DNA of 64,000 bases from Gammaproteobacteria bacterium (GCA_034522055.1 JAXHLS010000002.1:2418001-2482000); one strand, 5' to 3'; shown: positions 7,575 through 17,247, numbered from the stretch's first letter. The notes: generated by a model not told the origin, from the sequence alone. Made by a program: numbers and translations.

Positions 7575-8870
7575 TTATGGTGTGCCCTCTCCCTCCCGGG
7601 GTGCGGAGGGCTCCGCCAGTTGGGGATTGATGCGTACGCGCCGCACCGCGTTGTCTTTGGTGGCCACGATCTCGATGGGATAGCCGGCGAGCCGCAGGCT
7701 GATGCCGGGCTCGGGGATGAATTCCATGTGTTCCAGGATCAGCCCGTTGAGGGTCTTGGGACCGTCGGTGGGCAGGTGCCACTGCATGGCGCGGTTGAGG
7801 TCGCGGATGTTGGCGCTGCCGTCCACCAGGTACGTGCCGTCGGCCTGGGCCACCACGTCCGGGGTGAAGGCCGCGGGATCGCTGGTGAACTCGCCCACGA
7901 TCTCCTCGAGGATGTCCTCCAGGGTCACCAGCCCCTCGACGTCCCCGTACTCGTCCACCACCAGGCCGATGCGGCGCCGCTGGCGCTGAAAGTTGATGAG
8001 TTGGGTATGGAGCGGCGTGCCGGAGGGCACGAAGTAGGGCTCCTGGGCCAGCTTCTCCAGGTCCTCCCGGGAGAAGCGGTCCTCCCTGAGCAGGCGCAGG
8101 GCCCGCCGCAGGTGGATGATGCCCACCACATGGTTGATATGGCCGCGGTAGAGGGGCAGGCGCGTGTGCTGGCTGCCGCTGATGACGTCCAGCAGCACGT
8201 CATCGGGTTCCTCCAGGTTGAGTCCGGCCACCTCGTTACGGGGCACCATGATGTCGTCGACGGTGACCTTCTCCAGGTCGAGGATGCTCACCAGCATGCG
8301 CTTGTGGCGCTGGGGGATCATGGCGCCGGCCTCCTTCACCACCGTGCGCAGCTCCTCCTGGCTGAGGGGGGTGTCGGCGGCCCGGTCGGCCCGAATGCCG
8401 AACAATCCCAGGAGCCCGTTGGCCAGGCCGTTGATGACCCACACCAGGGGATACAACAGCCACAGCAGGGGCTTCAATACCCACGACGCGGGGAAGGCGA
8501 TGCGCTCGGGCTCCAGCGCGGCGATGGTCTTGGGCGTCACCTCGGCGAAGATGAGAATGACGATGGTGAGGGCGATGGGGGCCACGGCGATGCCCACCTC
8601 GCCGAACAGGCGGATGGCGATGAGGGTGGCGAGGGTGGAGGCCAGGATGTTGGCGAAGTTGTTGCCGAGGAGAATGACGCCGATGAGGCGGTCCGGCCGC
8701 TCCAGCAGGGTGCTCACCTGCCGGGCGGAGCGATGGCCGCCCTTGGCGAGATGGCGCAGCCGGTAGCGGTTGATGGCCATCATGCCGGTCTCGGAACCGG
8801 AGAAGAAGGCGGACAGGACGATCAGGCCCAGCAGGGCAAGGGCCAGCAGGCCCAGGGGAATGTCACTCAT
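7575..8870 (-). CDS. CorB/HlyC-type CNNM transporter with CBS domains
   Basis: A 431-residue membrane protein. The N-terminal DUF21/CNNM domain (residues about 1-190) has the SAFFSGSETGMMAINR signature and TPKTIA; a CBS pair follows (MVPRNEVAGL, then GLVVDEYGDVEGLVTLEDILE), then a C-terminal CorC/HlyC domain (LVDGSANIRDLNRAMQW). The family is linked to magnesium/cobalt handling; CorB-type proteins of this size are Mg2+ transporters or efflux factors. It runs in the same direction as ypjD upstream, a common corB-ypjD pair next to ffh. Confidence 0.88.
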   Translation of the reverse strand: MSDIPLGLLALALLGLIVLSAFFSGSETGMMAINRYRLRHLAKGGHRSARQVSTLLERPDRLIGVILLGNNFANILASTLATLIAIRLFGEVGIAVAPIALTIVILIFAEVTPKTIAALEPERIAFPASWVLKPLLWLLYPLVWVINGLANGLLGLFGIRADRAADTPLSQEELRTVVKEAGAMIPQRHKRMLVSILDLEKVTVDDIMVPRNEVAGLNLEEPDDVLLDVISGSQHTRLPLYRGHINHVVGIIHLRRALRLLREDRFSREDLEKLAQEPYFVPSGTPLHTQLINFQRQRRRIGLVVDEYGDVEGLVTLEDILEEIVGEFTSDPAAFTPDVVAQADGTYLVDGSANIRDLNRAMQWHLPTDGPKTLNGLILEHMEFIPEPGISLRLAGYPIEIVATKDNAVRRVRINPQLAEPSAPREGEGTP

Positions 8871-8901
8871 GGCGCGATATCAGGGAGGCATCCAGCCCGG
8901 A

Positions 8902-9741
8902 TCAGGTACCGAGGATGAGTTCGAGCACCAGCTTGCTGCCGAAGAAGGCCAGCATGAGGGCGAAGAAGCCGCCCAGGCTCCAGCGGATGGCTTTGCGTCC
9001 CCGCCAGCCGAAGCGCCAGCGGCCCCACAGCAACACCCCGAACAACACCCAGGCGACGATGGACAGCACGGTCTTATGGGCTACCTGCTGCTCGAACATG
9101 TCGTCCAGGAACATCATGCCGCTGACGATGGCCAGGCTGAGGATGAAAAAGCCCAGGCCGATGATCTGGAACAGCAGTTTCTCCATGGTCTGCAGGGGGG
9201 GCAGGGCGCGCAGGAAGCCGCCGGGGTGACGGCGTCGCAGCTGGTGGTCCTGAAACGCCAGCAGCAGGGCCTGCACGGCGGCGATGGTGAGCAGGCTGTA
9301 GGCTAGTACGGCCAGCGCGATATGAGATTCCAGCCCCAGTCCGGCGTCCAGCGGCAGGTAGTGGTCGCTGGTGAAGGAGACCGACAGCAACAGGGCCAGG
9401 GCCGCAACGGGAAGGGCCAGCAGGCCCAGATTCTCCACCGGCCGGGTAAGCATGCCGGCCAGCAGCAAGACCACGATGACCCATGCTACCAGGGACAGGG
9501 CATTGAAGAAGCCGAGGTTGATGCCGGCGCTGGTCACCATCTCCAGGTACAGCACGGCGCTGTGCAGTATCAGGGCCACCAGCCCCAGGGCCAGGAGTTG
9601 TGCCTTGATGCGCCGGGGCGGCGGCGGATCCACGAAGAGGCCGGCCGCCACCCGGCCGGTGGCGGCCAGGTAGAAGACCAGTGCGATGAGAGCGAGAGCG
9701 AAAGTGTTCATCCAGGAGAGCCGGACCACTCGGAACTTCAT
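8902..9741 (-). CDS. ypjD: YpjD, CcsA-like cytochrome c assembly family membrane protein
   Basis: A 279-residue polytopic protein with about eight hydrophobic helices and the CcsA-type core LESHIALAVLAYSLLTIAAVQA, given here only in part as ESHIALAVLAYSLLTIAA, followed by HKTVLSIVAWVLFGVLLWG. The two conserved histidines (ESH and AHKT) match heme-handling members of the superfamily, though YpjD itself is little studied. It is divergent from ffh, the classic ypjD-ffh arrangement. The start at 9741 gives MKFRVVRLSWMNTF; the internal Met at 9711 is a possible alternative. Confidence 0.85.
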   Translation of the reverse strand: MKFRVVRLSWMNTFALALIALVFYLAATGRVAAGLFVDPPPPRRIKAQLLALGLVALILHSAVLYLEMVTSAGINLGFFNALSLVAWVIVVLLLAGMLTRPVENLGLLALPVAALALLLSVSFTSDHYLPLDAGLGLESHIALAVLAYSLLTIAAVQALLLAFQDHQLRRRHPGGFLRALPPLQTMEKLLFQIIGLGFFILSLAIVSGMMFLDDMFEQQVAHKTVLSIVAWVLFGVLLWGRWRFGWRGRKAIRWSLGGFFALMLAFFGSKLVLELILGT

Positions 9742-9823
9742 GATGGCATACTTGCCGCCATGGATGAAATGATTCGCGGCTTGTTAGAATCTAACACTTT
9801 CCCTTCAGCGTAACCGAGCCCCG

Positions 9824-11188
9824 ATGTTCGAGAATCTAAGCGATCGCCTGTCCCGCAGCCTCAAGACCATCCGTGGTCAGGGCCGGATCACCGAGGACAA
9901 CATCAAGGACACCCTGCGCGAGGTGCGTATGGCCCTGCTGGAGGCCGACGTGGCCCTGCCGGTGGTCAAGGAGTTCGTGGACCGGGTGCGCGAGCGGGCG
10001 GTGGGTCAGGAGGTCATGACCAGCCTCACTCCCGGCCAGGAGCTGGTGCGTATCGTCCGGGACGAGCTGGTAACGGTGATGGGCGAGGCCAACGAGTCCC
10101 TGGACCTCAAGGCCCAGCCGCCGGCGGTGATCCTGATGGCCGGCCTGCAGGGCTCGGGCAAGACCACCACCGTGGGCAAGTTGGCCAAGCGTTTGACGGA
10201 GCGGGACAAGAAGTCGGTGCTGGTGGTGAGCTGTGACGTCTATCGCCCGGCGGCCATCCACCAGTTGGAGACGGTGGCCGGCCAGGTGGGGGTGGAGTTC
10301 TTTCCCAGCAGCACCGACCAGCGGCCCGAGGACATCGCCCGGGCGGCCCTGGAGCACGCCCGGCGCAAGTTCGTGGACGTGCTCATCGTGGATACCGCCG
10401 GTCGCCTGCACATCGACGAGGCCATGATGGGGGAGATCCAGGCCCTGCACCGTGCCGTGTCGCCGGTGGAGACCCTGTTCGTGGTGGATGCCATGACCGG
10501 CCAGGACGCCGCCAACACCGCCAAGGCCTTCGGTGACGCCCTGCCCCTGACGGGCGTGGTGCTCACCAAGACCGACGGCGACGCCCGGGGCGGTGCGGCC
10601 CTGTCGGTGCGCCACATCACCGGCAAGCCCATCAAGTTCCTCGGAGTGGGGGAGAAGCTGGCGGCCCTGGAGGCCTTTCACCCGGACCGCGTGGCCTCGC
10701 GCATCCTCGGCATGGGAGACGTGCTCACCCTCATCGAGGACGTGGAACGGCAGGTGGACCAGGACCAGGCCCAGAAGCTCGCGAAGAAACTGGCCAAGGG
10801 CAAGGGCTTCGACCTCGAGGACTTCGCCGAGCAGCTGCGCCAGATGAAGAAGATGGGGGGCATGGCCGGGCTCATGGACAAGCTGCCCGGCATGTCGGAG
10901 GTGCCCGACAAGGTGAAGGGACAGGTGAACGACCGGGAAATGGTGCGCATGGAGGCCATTATCAACTCCATGACGGCCCAGGAACGCCATTTCCCTTCCA
11001 TCATCAAGGGCTCCCGGCGGCGGCGCATCGCCCAAGGCTCGGGGACCCAGGTGCAGGATGTGAACCGGCTGCTCAAGCAGTTTGCCCAGATGCAGAAGAT
11101 GATGAAACGCATGAAGAAAAAGGGTGGCCTGGCCAAGATGATGCGCGGCATGAAGGGCGGCATGCCCCCCGGGATGCCCCCGGTCTGA
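9824..11188 (+). CDS. ffh: Signal recognition particle protein Ffh
   Basis: A 454-residue SRP54 homologue with N, G and M domains. G1 is GLQGSGKTT, DTAGRL is the G3 motif and TKTDGDARGG is G4. The Met-rich M domain from about residue 330 (MKKMGGMAGLMDKLPGM, later MQKMMKRMKKKGG) binds signal peptides and 4.5S RNA (SRRRRIAQGSG). It delivers nascent membrane proteins to FtsY. It leads into rpsP-rimM-trmD-rplS as in most Gammaproteobacteria. Confidence 0.97.
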   Translation: MFENLSDRLSRSLKTIRGQGRITEDNIKDTLREVRMALLEADVALPVVKEFVDRVRERAVGQEVMTSLTPGQELVRIVRDELVTVMGEANESLDLKAQPPAVILMAGLQGSGKTTTVGKLAKRLTERDKKSVLVVSCDVYRPAAIHQLETVAGQVGVEFFPSSTDQRPEDIARAALEHARRKFVDVLIVDTAGRLHIDEAMMGEIQALHRAVSPVETLFVVDAMTGQDAANTAKAFGDALPLTGVVLTKTDGDARGGAALSVRHITGKPIKFLGVGEKLAALEAFHPDRVASRILGMGDVLTLIEDVERQVDQDQAQKLAKKLAKGKGFDLEDFAEQLRQMKKMGGMAGLMDKLPGMSEVPDKVKGQVNDREMVRMEAIINSMTAQERHFPSIIKGSRRRRIAQGSGTQVQDVNRLLKQFAQMQKMMKRMKKKGGLAKMMRGMKGGMPPGMPPV

Positions 11189-11309
11189 GGACTCCGGACG
11201 GCCGCCGCAAAACTATGCTTCTATTCGCGGCCGATAATCAGTAGAATCTTCGCCTTTTCGGTGCCGGGATTCCTTCGGGCGTCCCGCCTACAGTGGATTG
11301 ACAGCATTT

Positions 11310-11552
11310 ATGGTTACGATTCGTCTGAGCAGGGGTGGGGCCAAGAAGCGGCCTTTCTACCATGTGGTGGTGACCGACAGCCGCAACAGGCGCGACGGCC
11401 GCTTCATCGAGCGCATTGGCTTCTACAACCCGGTGGCCGTGGAAGGAGAGGAGGCGGTGCGTATCGACAAGGAGCGCTTCGATCACTGGGTCTCGAAGGG
11501 CGCCCAGGCCTCGGAGCGGGTGGCCAAGCTGGTGAGCGCGCTGCCGGCCTGA
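11310..11552 (+). CDS. rpsP: 30S ribosomal protein S16
   Basis: An 80-residue protein with [35 protein letters not shown] and [16 protein letters not shown], all S16 signatures. S16 stabilises the 5' domain of 16S rRNA. The ATG at 11310 gives the family N-terminus; the in-frame ATG four codons earlier does not. The 121 bp after ffh contain a GATAAT hexamer near 11231 that may be a -10 element for the rpsP-rimM-trmD-rplS operon. Confidence 0.97.
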   Translation: MVTIRLSRGGAKKRPFYHVVVTDSRNRRDGRFIERIGFYNPVAVEGEEAVRIDKERFDHWVSKGAQASERVAKLVSALPA

Positions 11553-11580
11553 CGGGGTCGACCCCGGGAGCGGCTCCCCG

Positions 11581-12096
11581 GTGAGCGACGACGAGGCCGG
11601 TTCGCGCATCGTCGTGGGCCGGATCAACGGGCTCTACGGCGTGGCCGGCTGGATGCGGGTGTATTCCCACACCGCGCCCCGGGCCGGGATCCTCGACTAC
11701 TCGCCCTGGTACCTGGAGCAGGCGGGAACCTGCCGGGCCTATGCGGTGGCAGAGGGACGCGTCCACGGCAAGGGCATCGTGGTGCGCCTGGACGGCGTGG
11801 CCGACCGGGAGCAGGCCCGCGCCCTGCTGGGCAGCGACATCTCGGTGGAGCGCCGCCGGTTGCCCGCCCTGCCCGAGGGTGAGTTCTACTGGGTGGACCT
11901 GCTGGGGCTCGAGGTAGTGACGGTGGCGGGCGCGGTCCTGGGCACGGTGGCGGATTTCATCGAGACCGGGGCCAACGACGTACTGGTGGTGCGGGGTGAA
12001 CGGGAGCGCCTCGTGCCCTACCTGCCGGACCGGGTGGTCACGGCGGTAGACCGCGGGGCGGGACGCATCACCGTGGATTGGGATCCGGACTTCTGA
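11581..12096 (+). CDS. rimM: Ribosome maturation factor RimM
   Basis: A 171-residue protein with the two-domain RimM layout: an N-terminal barrel ([23 protein letters not shown]-type RYRXL region replaced by [18 protein letters not shown]) and a C-terminal PRC-barrel ([33 protein letters not shown]). RimM binds S19 and helps mature the 30S head. The GTG start lies 28 bp after rpsP, and the stop is two bases before trmD, consistent with a single operon. Confidence 0.95.
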   Translation: MSDDEAGSRIVVGRINGLYGVAGWMRVYSHTAPRAGILDYSPWYLEQAGTCRAYAVAEGRVHGKGIVVRLDGVADREQARALLGSDISVERRRLPALPEGEFYWVDLLGLEVVTVAGAVLGTVADFIETGANDVLVVRGERERLVPYLPDRVVTAVDRGAGRITVDWDPDF

Positions 12097-12098
12097 CC

Positions 12099-12851
12099 AT
12101 GCACATCGGCGTGGTGACCCTGTTCCCGGAGATGTTCGACGCGGTGCGCTGTTGCGGCATCACCCGCCGTGCCCTGGAGCAGGGCATCATCGCCCTGGAC
12201 ACGTGGAACCCGCGGGACTGGGCGGATGATCGCCACCGCACCGTGGATGACCGGCCTTATGGCGGTGGGCCGGGGATGGTGATGCGGGTGCATCCCCTGC
12301 ACGACACCATCGTGGCGGCGCGGGAGGCCATGGGCGGATCCGGAGTGACCACGGTCTATATGTCGCCCCAAGGCCGGCGGCTGGATCAGGCCGGGGTGGA
12401 GTACCTGGCCGCCATGCCCCGCCTGCTGCTGGTGGCGGGGCGGTACGAAGGGGTGGACGAACGGATCATCGAGGCCACCGTGGACGAAGAATGGTCCCTC
12501 GGCGATTACGTGCTGTCGGGGGGCGAGCTGGCGGCCATGGTGGTCATCGATGCCGTCACGCGGCTGCGGCCGGGGGCCCTGGGGCACGAGGACTCGGCGC
12601 GGCAGGACTCCTTCGCGGCCGGGTTGCTGGACTGTCCCCACTACAGCCGGCCCGAGGAGGCCCTGGGGCGGCGGGTCCCGCCGGTGCTGCTGGAGGGCAA
12701 CCACGGCGACATCGCCCGCTGGCGTCTCAAGCAGGCCCTGGGCCGCACATGGCGGCGGCGTCCGGACCTGCTGGCCGGGCGGGTGCTGGACGCGGAGCAG
12801 CTGGCATTGCTGGACGAATTCATACGGGAAGCGGAAGACGGGAGCCTTTAG
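12099..12851 (+). CDS. trmD: tRNA (guanine-N1-)-methyltransferase TrmD
   Basis: A 250-residue SPOUT enzyme that makes m1G37 in tRNA. Motifs include [12 protein letters not shown] at the start, [27 protein letters not shown] and [18 protein letters not shown], which form the AdoMet knot and the catalytic loop. The start at 12099 immediately after the rimM stop gives the family N-terminus. It sits in the rpsP operon as expected. Confidence 0.97.
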   Translation: MHIGVVTLFPEMFDAVRCCGITRRALEQGIIALDTWNPRDWADDRHRTVDDRPYGGGPGMVMRVHPLHDTIVAAREAMGGSGVTTVYMSPQGRRLDQAGVEYLAAMPRLLLVAGRYEGVDERIIEATVDEEWSLGDYVLSGGELAAMVVIDAVTRLRPGALGHEDSARQDSFAAGLLDCPHYSRPEEALGRRVPPVLLEGNHGDIARWRLKQALGRTWRRRPDLLAGRVLDAEQLALLDEFIREAEDGSL

Positions 12852-12877
12852 CCTCCCGGACATTTGAGGGTAACGAC

Positions 12878-13222
12878 ATGAGCAACATCATCGAAGCACT
12901 GGAACAGGAACAGATGACCAAGGACGTGCCGGTTTTCAATCCCGGCGACACCGTGGTGGTCCAGGTGAAAGTGACGGAGGGCACCCGGGAGCGGCTGCAG
13001 GCCTTCGAGGGGGTGGTGATCGCCCGCCGCAACCGCGGCCTCAATTCCTCGTTCACGGTGCGCAAGGTCTCCCACGGCGAGGGAGTGGAGCGGGTGTTCC
13101 AGACCTACAGCCCGGCGGTCCACGAGATCAAGGTCAAGCGCCGGGGTAAGGTGCGTCGCGCCAAGCTCTACTACCTCCGCGCCCTGCGCGGCAACGCGGC
13201 CAAGATCAAGGAAAAGATTTAA
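12878..13222 (+). CDS. rplS: 50S ribosomal protein L19
   Basis: A 114-residue protein: [47 protein letters not shown] and [15 protein letters not shown] are L19 signatures. L19 is at the subunit interface near bridge B6/B8. The ATG follows TTTGAGGGTAACGAC, which contains a GAGG binding site. It is the last gene of the operon, and no hairpin plus T-run is seen; instead a palindromic element follows directly. Confidence 0.97.
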   Translation: MSNIIEALEQEQMTKDVPVFNPGDTVVVQVKVTEGTRERLQAFEGVVIARRNRGLNSSFTVRKVSHGEGVERVFQTYSPAVHEIKVKRRGKVRRAKLYYLRALRGNAAKIKEKI

Positions 13223-13223
13223 T

Positions 13224-13378
13224 GCCCTGTCCCGTACGAATGTTCAAGAGATCGCGCCGGGCGCGTTGAGCCAGGCAAGGCGAGAGGAGGAGTCATAGCA
13301 CCGCTATGGCGACGACGAACAACGCCGTATGGCTCGGCGAGAACCAGCGAGGATTGAATGATTCTTGCGGGACAGGAC
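13224..13378. mobile_element. MITE-like palindromic intergenic element
   Basis: A 155-bp non-coding element starting two bases after the rplS stop. Its ends are inverted repeats: 13224-13241 and 13361-13378 pair at 15 of 18 positions around the core CCTGTCCCG. The centre holds the perfect palindrome CATAGC-ACC-GCTATG. Size, terminal inverted repeats and lack of coding frame fit a MITE or similar non-autonomous element. No target-site duplication was confirmed by eye. Confidence 0.6.
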
Positions 13379-13434
13379 ATTAGCCCCATGGCGCGGGGCG
13401 GGGCCGCCGGAGGGGGCTGTCCGGAGCGGGTGTC

Positions 13435-15213
13435 ATGGTCTGCATGACACCCGTTTTTCGTTGGGTCCGGCCATCGTCCCGTTGCCCCCTGCTGCTGGCA
13501 CTGTGGCTGCTGGTGGCCCCCGCGGGGGCCACCGGCGAGGCGGTGTCCCTGGAGGAGGTGCGTGCCGTGGCGGCGGCCGGTGCCCCCGGGCTCGCCCTGC
13601 GGTTGCTGGACGGGGCCCAGCCCGCCCGTGCCGACGACCCTGCGGCATGGCTGGCCTGGGAACGGGAACGGCTGGTGGTGCTGGAGTCCCGGGGTGCCTG
13701 GGGACGATTGGTGGCGCGGGTGGACGGCTACGGGGCCGGCTTGCCGGCCGATTTCCATGGTCACGCCGTGCTGCGCGCCGTGCGGGCCGAGCTGGAACGG
13801 GGCCGGGGCGCCGAGGCGCGGCGGCGCCTGCGGGCGCTGCTGTGGTCCGCGCCCCGGCCTGCCGCCGCCGAGGAGGTGCGGCGGCTGGTGATCGAGAGCT
13901 ACGTGGTGGACGGCGAGGCCGCGGATGCCTTCAAGGCCCTGTTGCGCCACCGCCTGGATTTCGGTGACGGCGCGGAGGCGTGGCGCCGTCTGGCGGCGCG
14001 GGTGATGGTGCTGGCGGGCCAGCCCGACGAGGCCCTGGTGACCCTGGAGGAGGTTGCCGGTGACGAGGCCGCCTTCCTGCGGTTGCTGGCGCAGATCCAG
14101 GCCGGCCGGTTGGACTGGGAGGCGGGCATGGCGGCGGTGGACGAGGTCGCCACGGACCATGAACTGTCCGCCGGCCGCCATTACCAACTCGCCGTGGCGC
14201 TGGCGGATCGTGCCGCCACACCCGCCCAGCGCGTGCTGGCCCTCGAGCGTGCCATGACCCACCGCCGGCTTGCAGGCACGGCACATCTGGTTGCGGCGTC
14301 CCCCAAGGCGTTGTGGGATGCCTACGGGACCCATGCCCGCATCCTGTCCAACGTCCACCAGCTCCTCATCGGCCGTTTCGAGACGTGGCTGGAGCTGGCG
14401 GCCACCGTCGCGGAGCGGGAGCCGGTGGCGGCACGCAGCCTCTATGCCTTCGTGGCTCGTGGGGCCGAGGACGAGGTATGGCGGCGGCAGGGCGAGACCG
14501 CCCTTGTGGCCGCCCTGCGGGCGCTGCCCGGGGGCCTCGAGGTGCTGCGCCAGCTCTATCTGGAAAGGGATGACGGGCCGGAAGCGGCGCGCTTGCCGGA
14601 GGCCATCCGCTACGCCCTGGTGGAACAGGCTCTCGCCGCGGGGGACATCCCTCTGGCCTCCGAGATGGCCCGGGATCTCGAGGCGTCGCCGCCCGGTGGT
14701 GACGGCTTCGAGTGGCCCCTGCGGCGCGCCCGGGTGCTGGTGCTGGGGGGGCTGCCTGATGAGGGTGCCCGCGTACTGGGGGAGTTGCTGGCCGCCCACC
14801 CGGCCTTGGCCCCCAGAGATGTGGACCGCATCAACCAGGTGCTGTTCGAACTCCAGGCGGTGGGGGAGCCGGAGTTGGCCTACGGGCTGTTCGAGGACAT
14901 GCGGGCGCGGGTGGCCGATGAGCAGCGGCGCCGGGAGATCCACTACTGGATGGCGGAGTCCAGGGAGGCCGCCGGGCAACCCCTGGCGGCCGCGCGCCTG
15001 TACCTGCGCTCGGCGGTGTTGCCGGGGCCGCGAGTCATGGATCCCTGGTCCCGGACCGCCCGCTACCGGGCCGCCGAGGCCTTGGCCGAGGCCGGCCTGA
15101 ACGACGACGCCCGGAATCTCTACGAGACCCTGCTGGCGGTGGCCGCCGAGCCCGAGCGCCAGGCGCTGTTGCGGCGGGCCATCCGGCGTCTGGGATTGCC
15201 CGGGAGCCGCTGA
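13435..15213 (+). CDS. Secreted helical-repeat (TPR-like) protein of unknown function
   Basis: A 592-residue protein. The N-terminus has basic residues and a hydrophobic segment (CPLLLALWLLVAPAGATG) that reads as a signal peptide. The rest is Ala/Leu/Arg-rich alpha-helical sequence with pairs such as GQPDEALVTLEEVAGDEAAF and AAEALAEAGLNDDARNLY, which look like tetratricopeptide repeats. No catalytic motif is seen. It lies between rplS and xerD on the same strand. The start could be ATG 13435 or 13444. A periplasmic scaffold role is possible but not shown. Confidence 0.7.
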   Translation: MVCMTPVFRWVRPSSRCPLLLALWLLVAPAGATGEAVSLEEVRAVAAAGAPGLALRLLDGAQPARADDPAAWLAWERERLVVLESRGAWGRLVARVDGYGAGLPADFHGHAVLRAVRAELERGRGAEARRRLRALLWSAPRPAAAEEVRRLVIESYVVDGEAADAFKALLRHRLDFGDGAEAWRRLAARVMVLAGQPDEALVTLEEVAGDEAAFLRLLAQIQAGRLDWEAGMAAVDEVATDHELSAGRHYQLAVALADRAATPAQRVLALERAMTHRRLAGTAHLVAASPKALWDAYGTHARILSNVHQLLIGRFETWLELAATVAEREPVAARSLYAFVARGAEDEVWRRQGETALVAALRALPGGLEVLRQLYLERDDGPEAARLPEAIRYALVEQALAAGDIPLASEMARDLEASPPGGDGFEWPLRRARVLVLGGLPDEGARVLGELLAAHPALAPRDVDRINQVLFELQAVGEPELAYGLFEDMRARVADEQRRREIHYWMAESREAAGQPLAAARLYLRSAVLPGPRVMDPWSRTARYRAAEALAEAGLNDDARNLYETLLAVAAEPERQALLRRAIRRLGLPGSR

Positions 15214-15320
15214 ACGGCGGTGTGGAATCCGGCTATCTCGTCAGGTATTGCGGGTAACCGGCGCTCTGTCCCGAGACGTTCAGTGACCGGTGTTTGGAAT
15301 CATCGAGTCAGAGACCGGCA

Positions 15321-16244
15321 GTGACTTCCACCCTGGATCAGGGCGCGACAAACCGTGCCGAGGCCGGGCAGGGCCTCATCGACGCCTTCCTGGATGCCCT
15401 GTGGATGGAGCGGGGCCTGGCCCGTAGCACCCTGGCGGCCTACGGCACCGATCTGCGCATGCTGGCGACATGGCTGGATGCCCGTGGCCTCGGGCTGCTG
15501 GAGGCCCGGCGCGAGCACCTGCTGGAATATCTCGCCGGCTTCGCCGCTGCGCCGCCCCGCAGCACCGCCCGGCGGCTGTCCACCCTGCGGCGGTTCTACG
15601 GCTACCAGGTGCGGGAGCAGCGTCTCTCGGCGGATCCCAGCGCCAACATTGCCGGACCCCGCCTGGGTCGCGGCCTGCCGGGGGTGTTGTCGGAGGCGGA
15701 GGTGGAGGCCCTGCTGGCGGCCCCGGATACGACCACGGTGCTCGGATTGCGGGACCGCGCCATGCTGGAACTGCTCTACGCCACGGGCCTGCGGGTATCC
15801 GAACTGGTGGGCCTCGAGATGGCGCGCCTCAGCCGGCGCCAAGGTTTGGTGCGGGTCATGGGCAAGGGTGCCAAGGAGCGGCTGGTACCCTTCGGCGAGG
15901 AGGCCGCGGCGTGGCTGGAGCGCTATCTCCAGGACGGCCGGGAAGGGCTCGTTCGGGGACGTCCCACCGGCGTGCTGTTCCCCACCGCCCGCGGCCGCGC
16001 CATGACCCGCCAAGCCTTTTGGCACAACATCCGCCGCTACGGTACCGCGGCCGGGATCCGCAAGCATCTCTCCCCCCACACCCTGCGCCACGCCTTCGCT
16101 ACTCACCTCCTGAACCACGGTGCGGATCTGCGCGCCGTGCAGATGCTGTTGGGTCACAGCGACATCTCCACCACCCAGATCTATACCCACGTGGCCCGCG
16201 AGCGCCTCAAAAGACTCCACCAGCAACACCATCCGAGGGGGTGA
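15321..16244 (+). CDS. xerD: Site-specific tyrosine recombinase XerD
   Basis: A 307-residue integrase-family protein. The N-terminal SAM-like domain includes GLARSTLAAYGTDLRML. The catalytic domain carries the tyrosine recombinase residues: R in ATGLRVSELVGL, H-x-x-R in HTLRHAFATHLL, H in LGHSDISTTQ and Y in IYTHV. XerC/XerD resolve chromosome dimers at dif. XerD rather than XerC is favoured by its position upstream of a dsbC-like gene. GTG 15321 was chosen for normal length; TTG 15294 would add nine residues. Confidence 0.92.
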   Translation: MTSTLDQGATNRAEAGQGLIDAFLDALWMERGLARSTLAAYGTDLRMLATWLDARGLGLLEARREHLLEYLAGFAAAPPRSTARRLSTLRRFYGYQVREQRLSADPSANIAGPRLGRGLPGVLSEAEVEALLAAPDTTTVLGLRDRAMLELLYATGLRVSELVGLEMARLSRRQGLVRVMGKGAKERLVPFGEEAAAWLERYLQDGREGLVRGRPTGVLFPTARGRAMTRQAFWHNIRRYGTAAGIRKHLSPHTLRHAFATHLLNHGADLRAVQMLLGHSDISTTQIYTHVARERLKRLHQQHHPRG

Positions 16245-16273
16245 GCCGCGACCGTTGTGATTCGATGCATGCT

Positions 16274-16452
16274 TGGGGAAAAGGGAAAAGGGAAAAGGGA
16301 AAAGGGGAATAGTGAATAGTGAATAGTGAATAGTGAATAGTGAATAGTGAATAGTGAATAGTGAATAGTGAATAGGGAAATCGGAATGGTGAATAGGGAA
16401 TAGTGAATAGGGAAATGGGCAAGAGAAGTGGGAAATGGGAAATGGGAAATAG
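16274..16452 (+). repeat. Heptanucleotide array, nine perfect GAATAGT copies
   Basis: Downstream of xerD a GGGAAAA run leads into nine perfect tandem GAATAGT units at 16307-16369, followed by decayed units (GAATAGG, GGAATGG) and GGGAAAT units up to about 16452. Unit length and composition match the array at 105-231. It is non-coding; peptides from it are simple HYSLFTI repeats on the other strand. Confidence 0.9.
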
Positions 16453-16560
16453 TCACCCCGGCGTCCGAGCGGGGGCACCGCTCGGCTAGTCCCACCCTGC
16501 GTGTCTCCCTGGCGTTAACTTCGTCGCGTCACTCGCGCCTTTCGCGGTTAGGCTCTTGGC
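16440..16560 (-). repeat. Decayed third copy of the intergenic module
   Basis: Read on the minus strand, the stretch near 16520-16553 gives AACCGCGAAAGGCGCGAGTG followed by ACGCG, almost the same as the start of the module at 5423 and 34902. About 80 bases further on is a TATTTCCCATTTCCC tract, as in those copies, which then expands into the heptanucleotide array. The middle and the terminal hairpin are not recognisable. DNA from 16561 to 16739 contains no feature I can support. Confidence 0.55.
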
Positions 16561-16739
16561 TGTTCGCCCCGGCCTTTTCCTTTTCGTGCAGTTTCGTGTC
16601 TTTCGTGGTGACGCTTTTCCCGGCCCTGCGCGTCATACGGAGGGCGGTGCTTCAGTCTCGGCGGGTACCACCTTGAAGAACCGGGCGGGTGGGGCCAGGG
16701 GCAGGCCGCCCGTCAGGGCCTGCCGCTGGTGGGGCTCCA

Positions 16740-17246
16740 TTATCGTTGGTGCCTTGCACCTTCGATCTCATCGACCCGCTCGACGAATGCCGCATACAGT
16801 GGGTTGGACAGGCGAAACCCGCTGTCGACGGCCTTGTGCACCACGGCTTTCACTTCCGCGGCGGAGCAAACGCCCGACTCCACCGCGAGACACAGCACGC
16901 CCACCAGGCCTACTACGGGTATCCCCATCATGCGGGCGATGGTGCGGCCCTTTTTCTCGTCCACCAGGAGGGGAATGCGAAGTTCCTTGGCCAGGGCGAT
17001 GGCCTCGGCCTCACCCGGGTCCAACAGTGCCTGCAGTTCCTCCAATACGTCACCTCGAGGTGACGCGACGACCCTCAAGAAGCGGTGCTGGGCCATCAGA
17101 TCCTCGACCCTGGCATCACCCCGCAACCATTCCTCGTAGACGGTCGGCGGCAGCAATATGCGTTCGAAACACGCCCCCAGGATGGCGATGCGTTGTTGTC
17201 TGGCGAGTACGATCAGCGCCGTCGTGTCGCTGACGATGCTGTCCAT
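16740..17246 (-). CDS. DUF3368 PIN-like predicted toxin nuclease
   Basis: A 168-residue protein. IVSDTTALIVLARQQRI at the N-terminus is the first acidic PIN motif (SDT/S-x-L), GEAEAIALAKELRIPLLVDE carries the second and third acidic positions, and GRTIARMMGIPVVGLVGVL is typical of DUF3368. These are VapC-related RNases found beside UPF0175 antitoxins. The gene begins one base after the stop of the partner, so the two form an operon. Activity is inferred from family and context only. Confidence 0.82.
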   Translation of the reverse strand: MDSIVSDTTALIVLARQQRIAILGACFERILLPPTVYEEWLRGDARVEDLMAQHRFLRVVASPRGDVLEELQALLDPGEAEAIALAKELRIPLLVDEKKGRTIARMMGIPVVGLVGVLCLAVESGVCSAAEVKAVVHKAVDSGFRLSNPLYAAFVERVDEIEGARHQR

Positions 17247-17247
17247 G

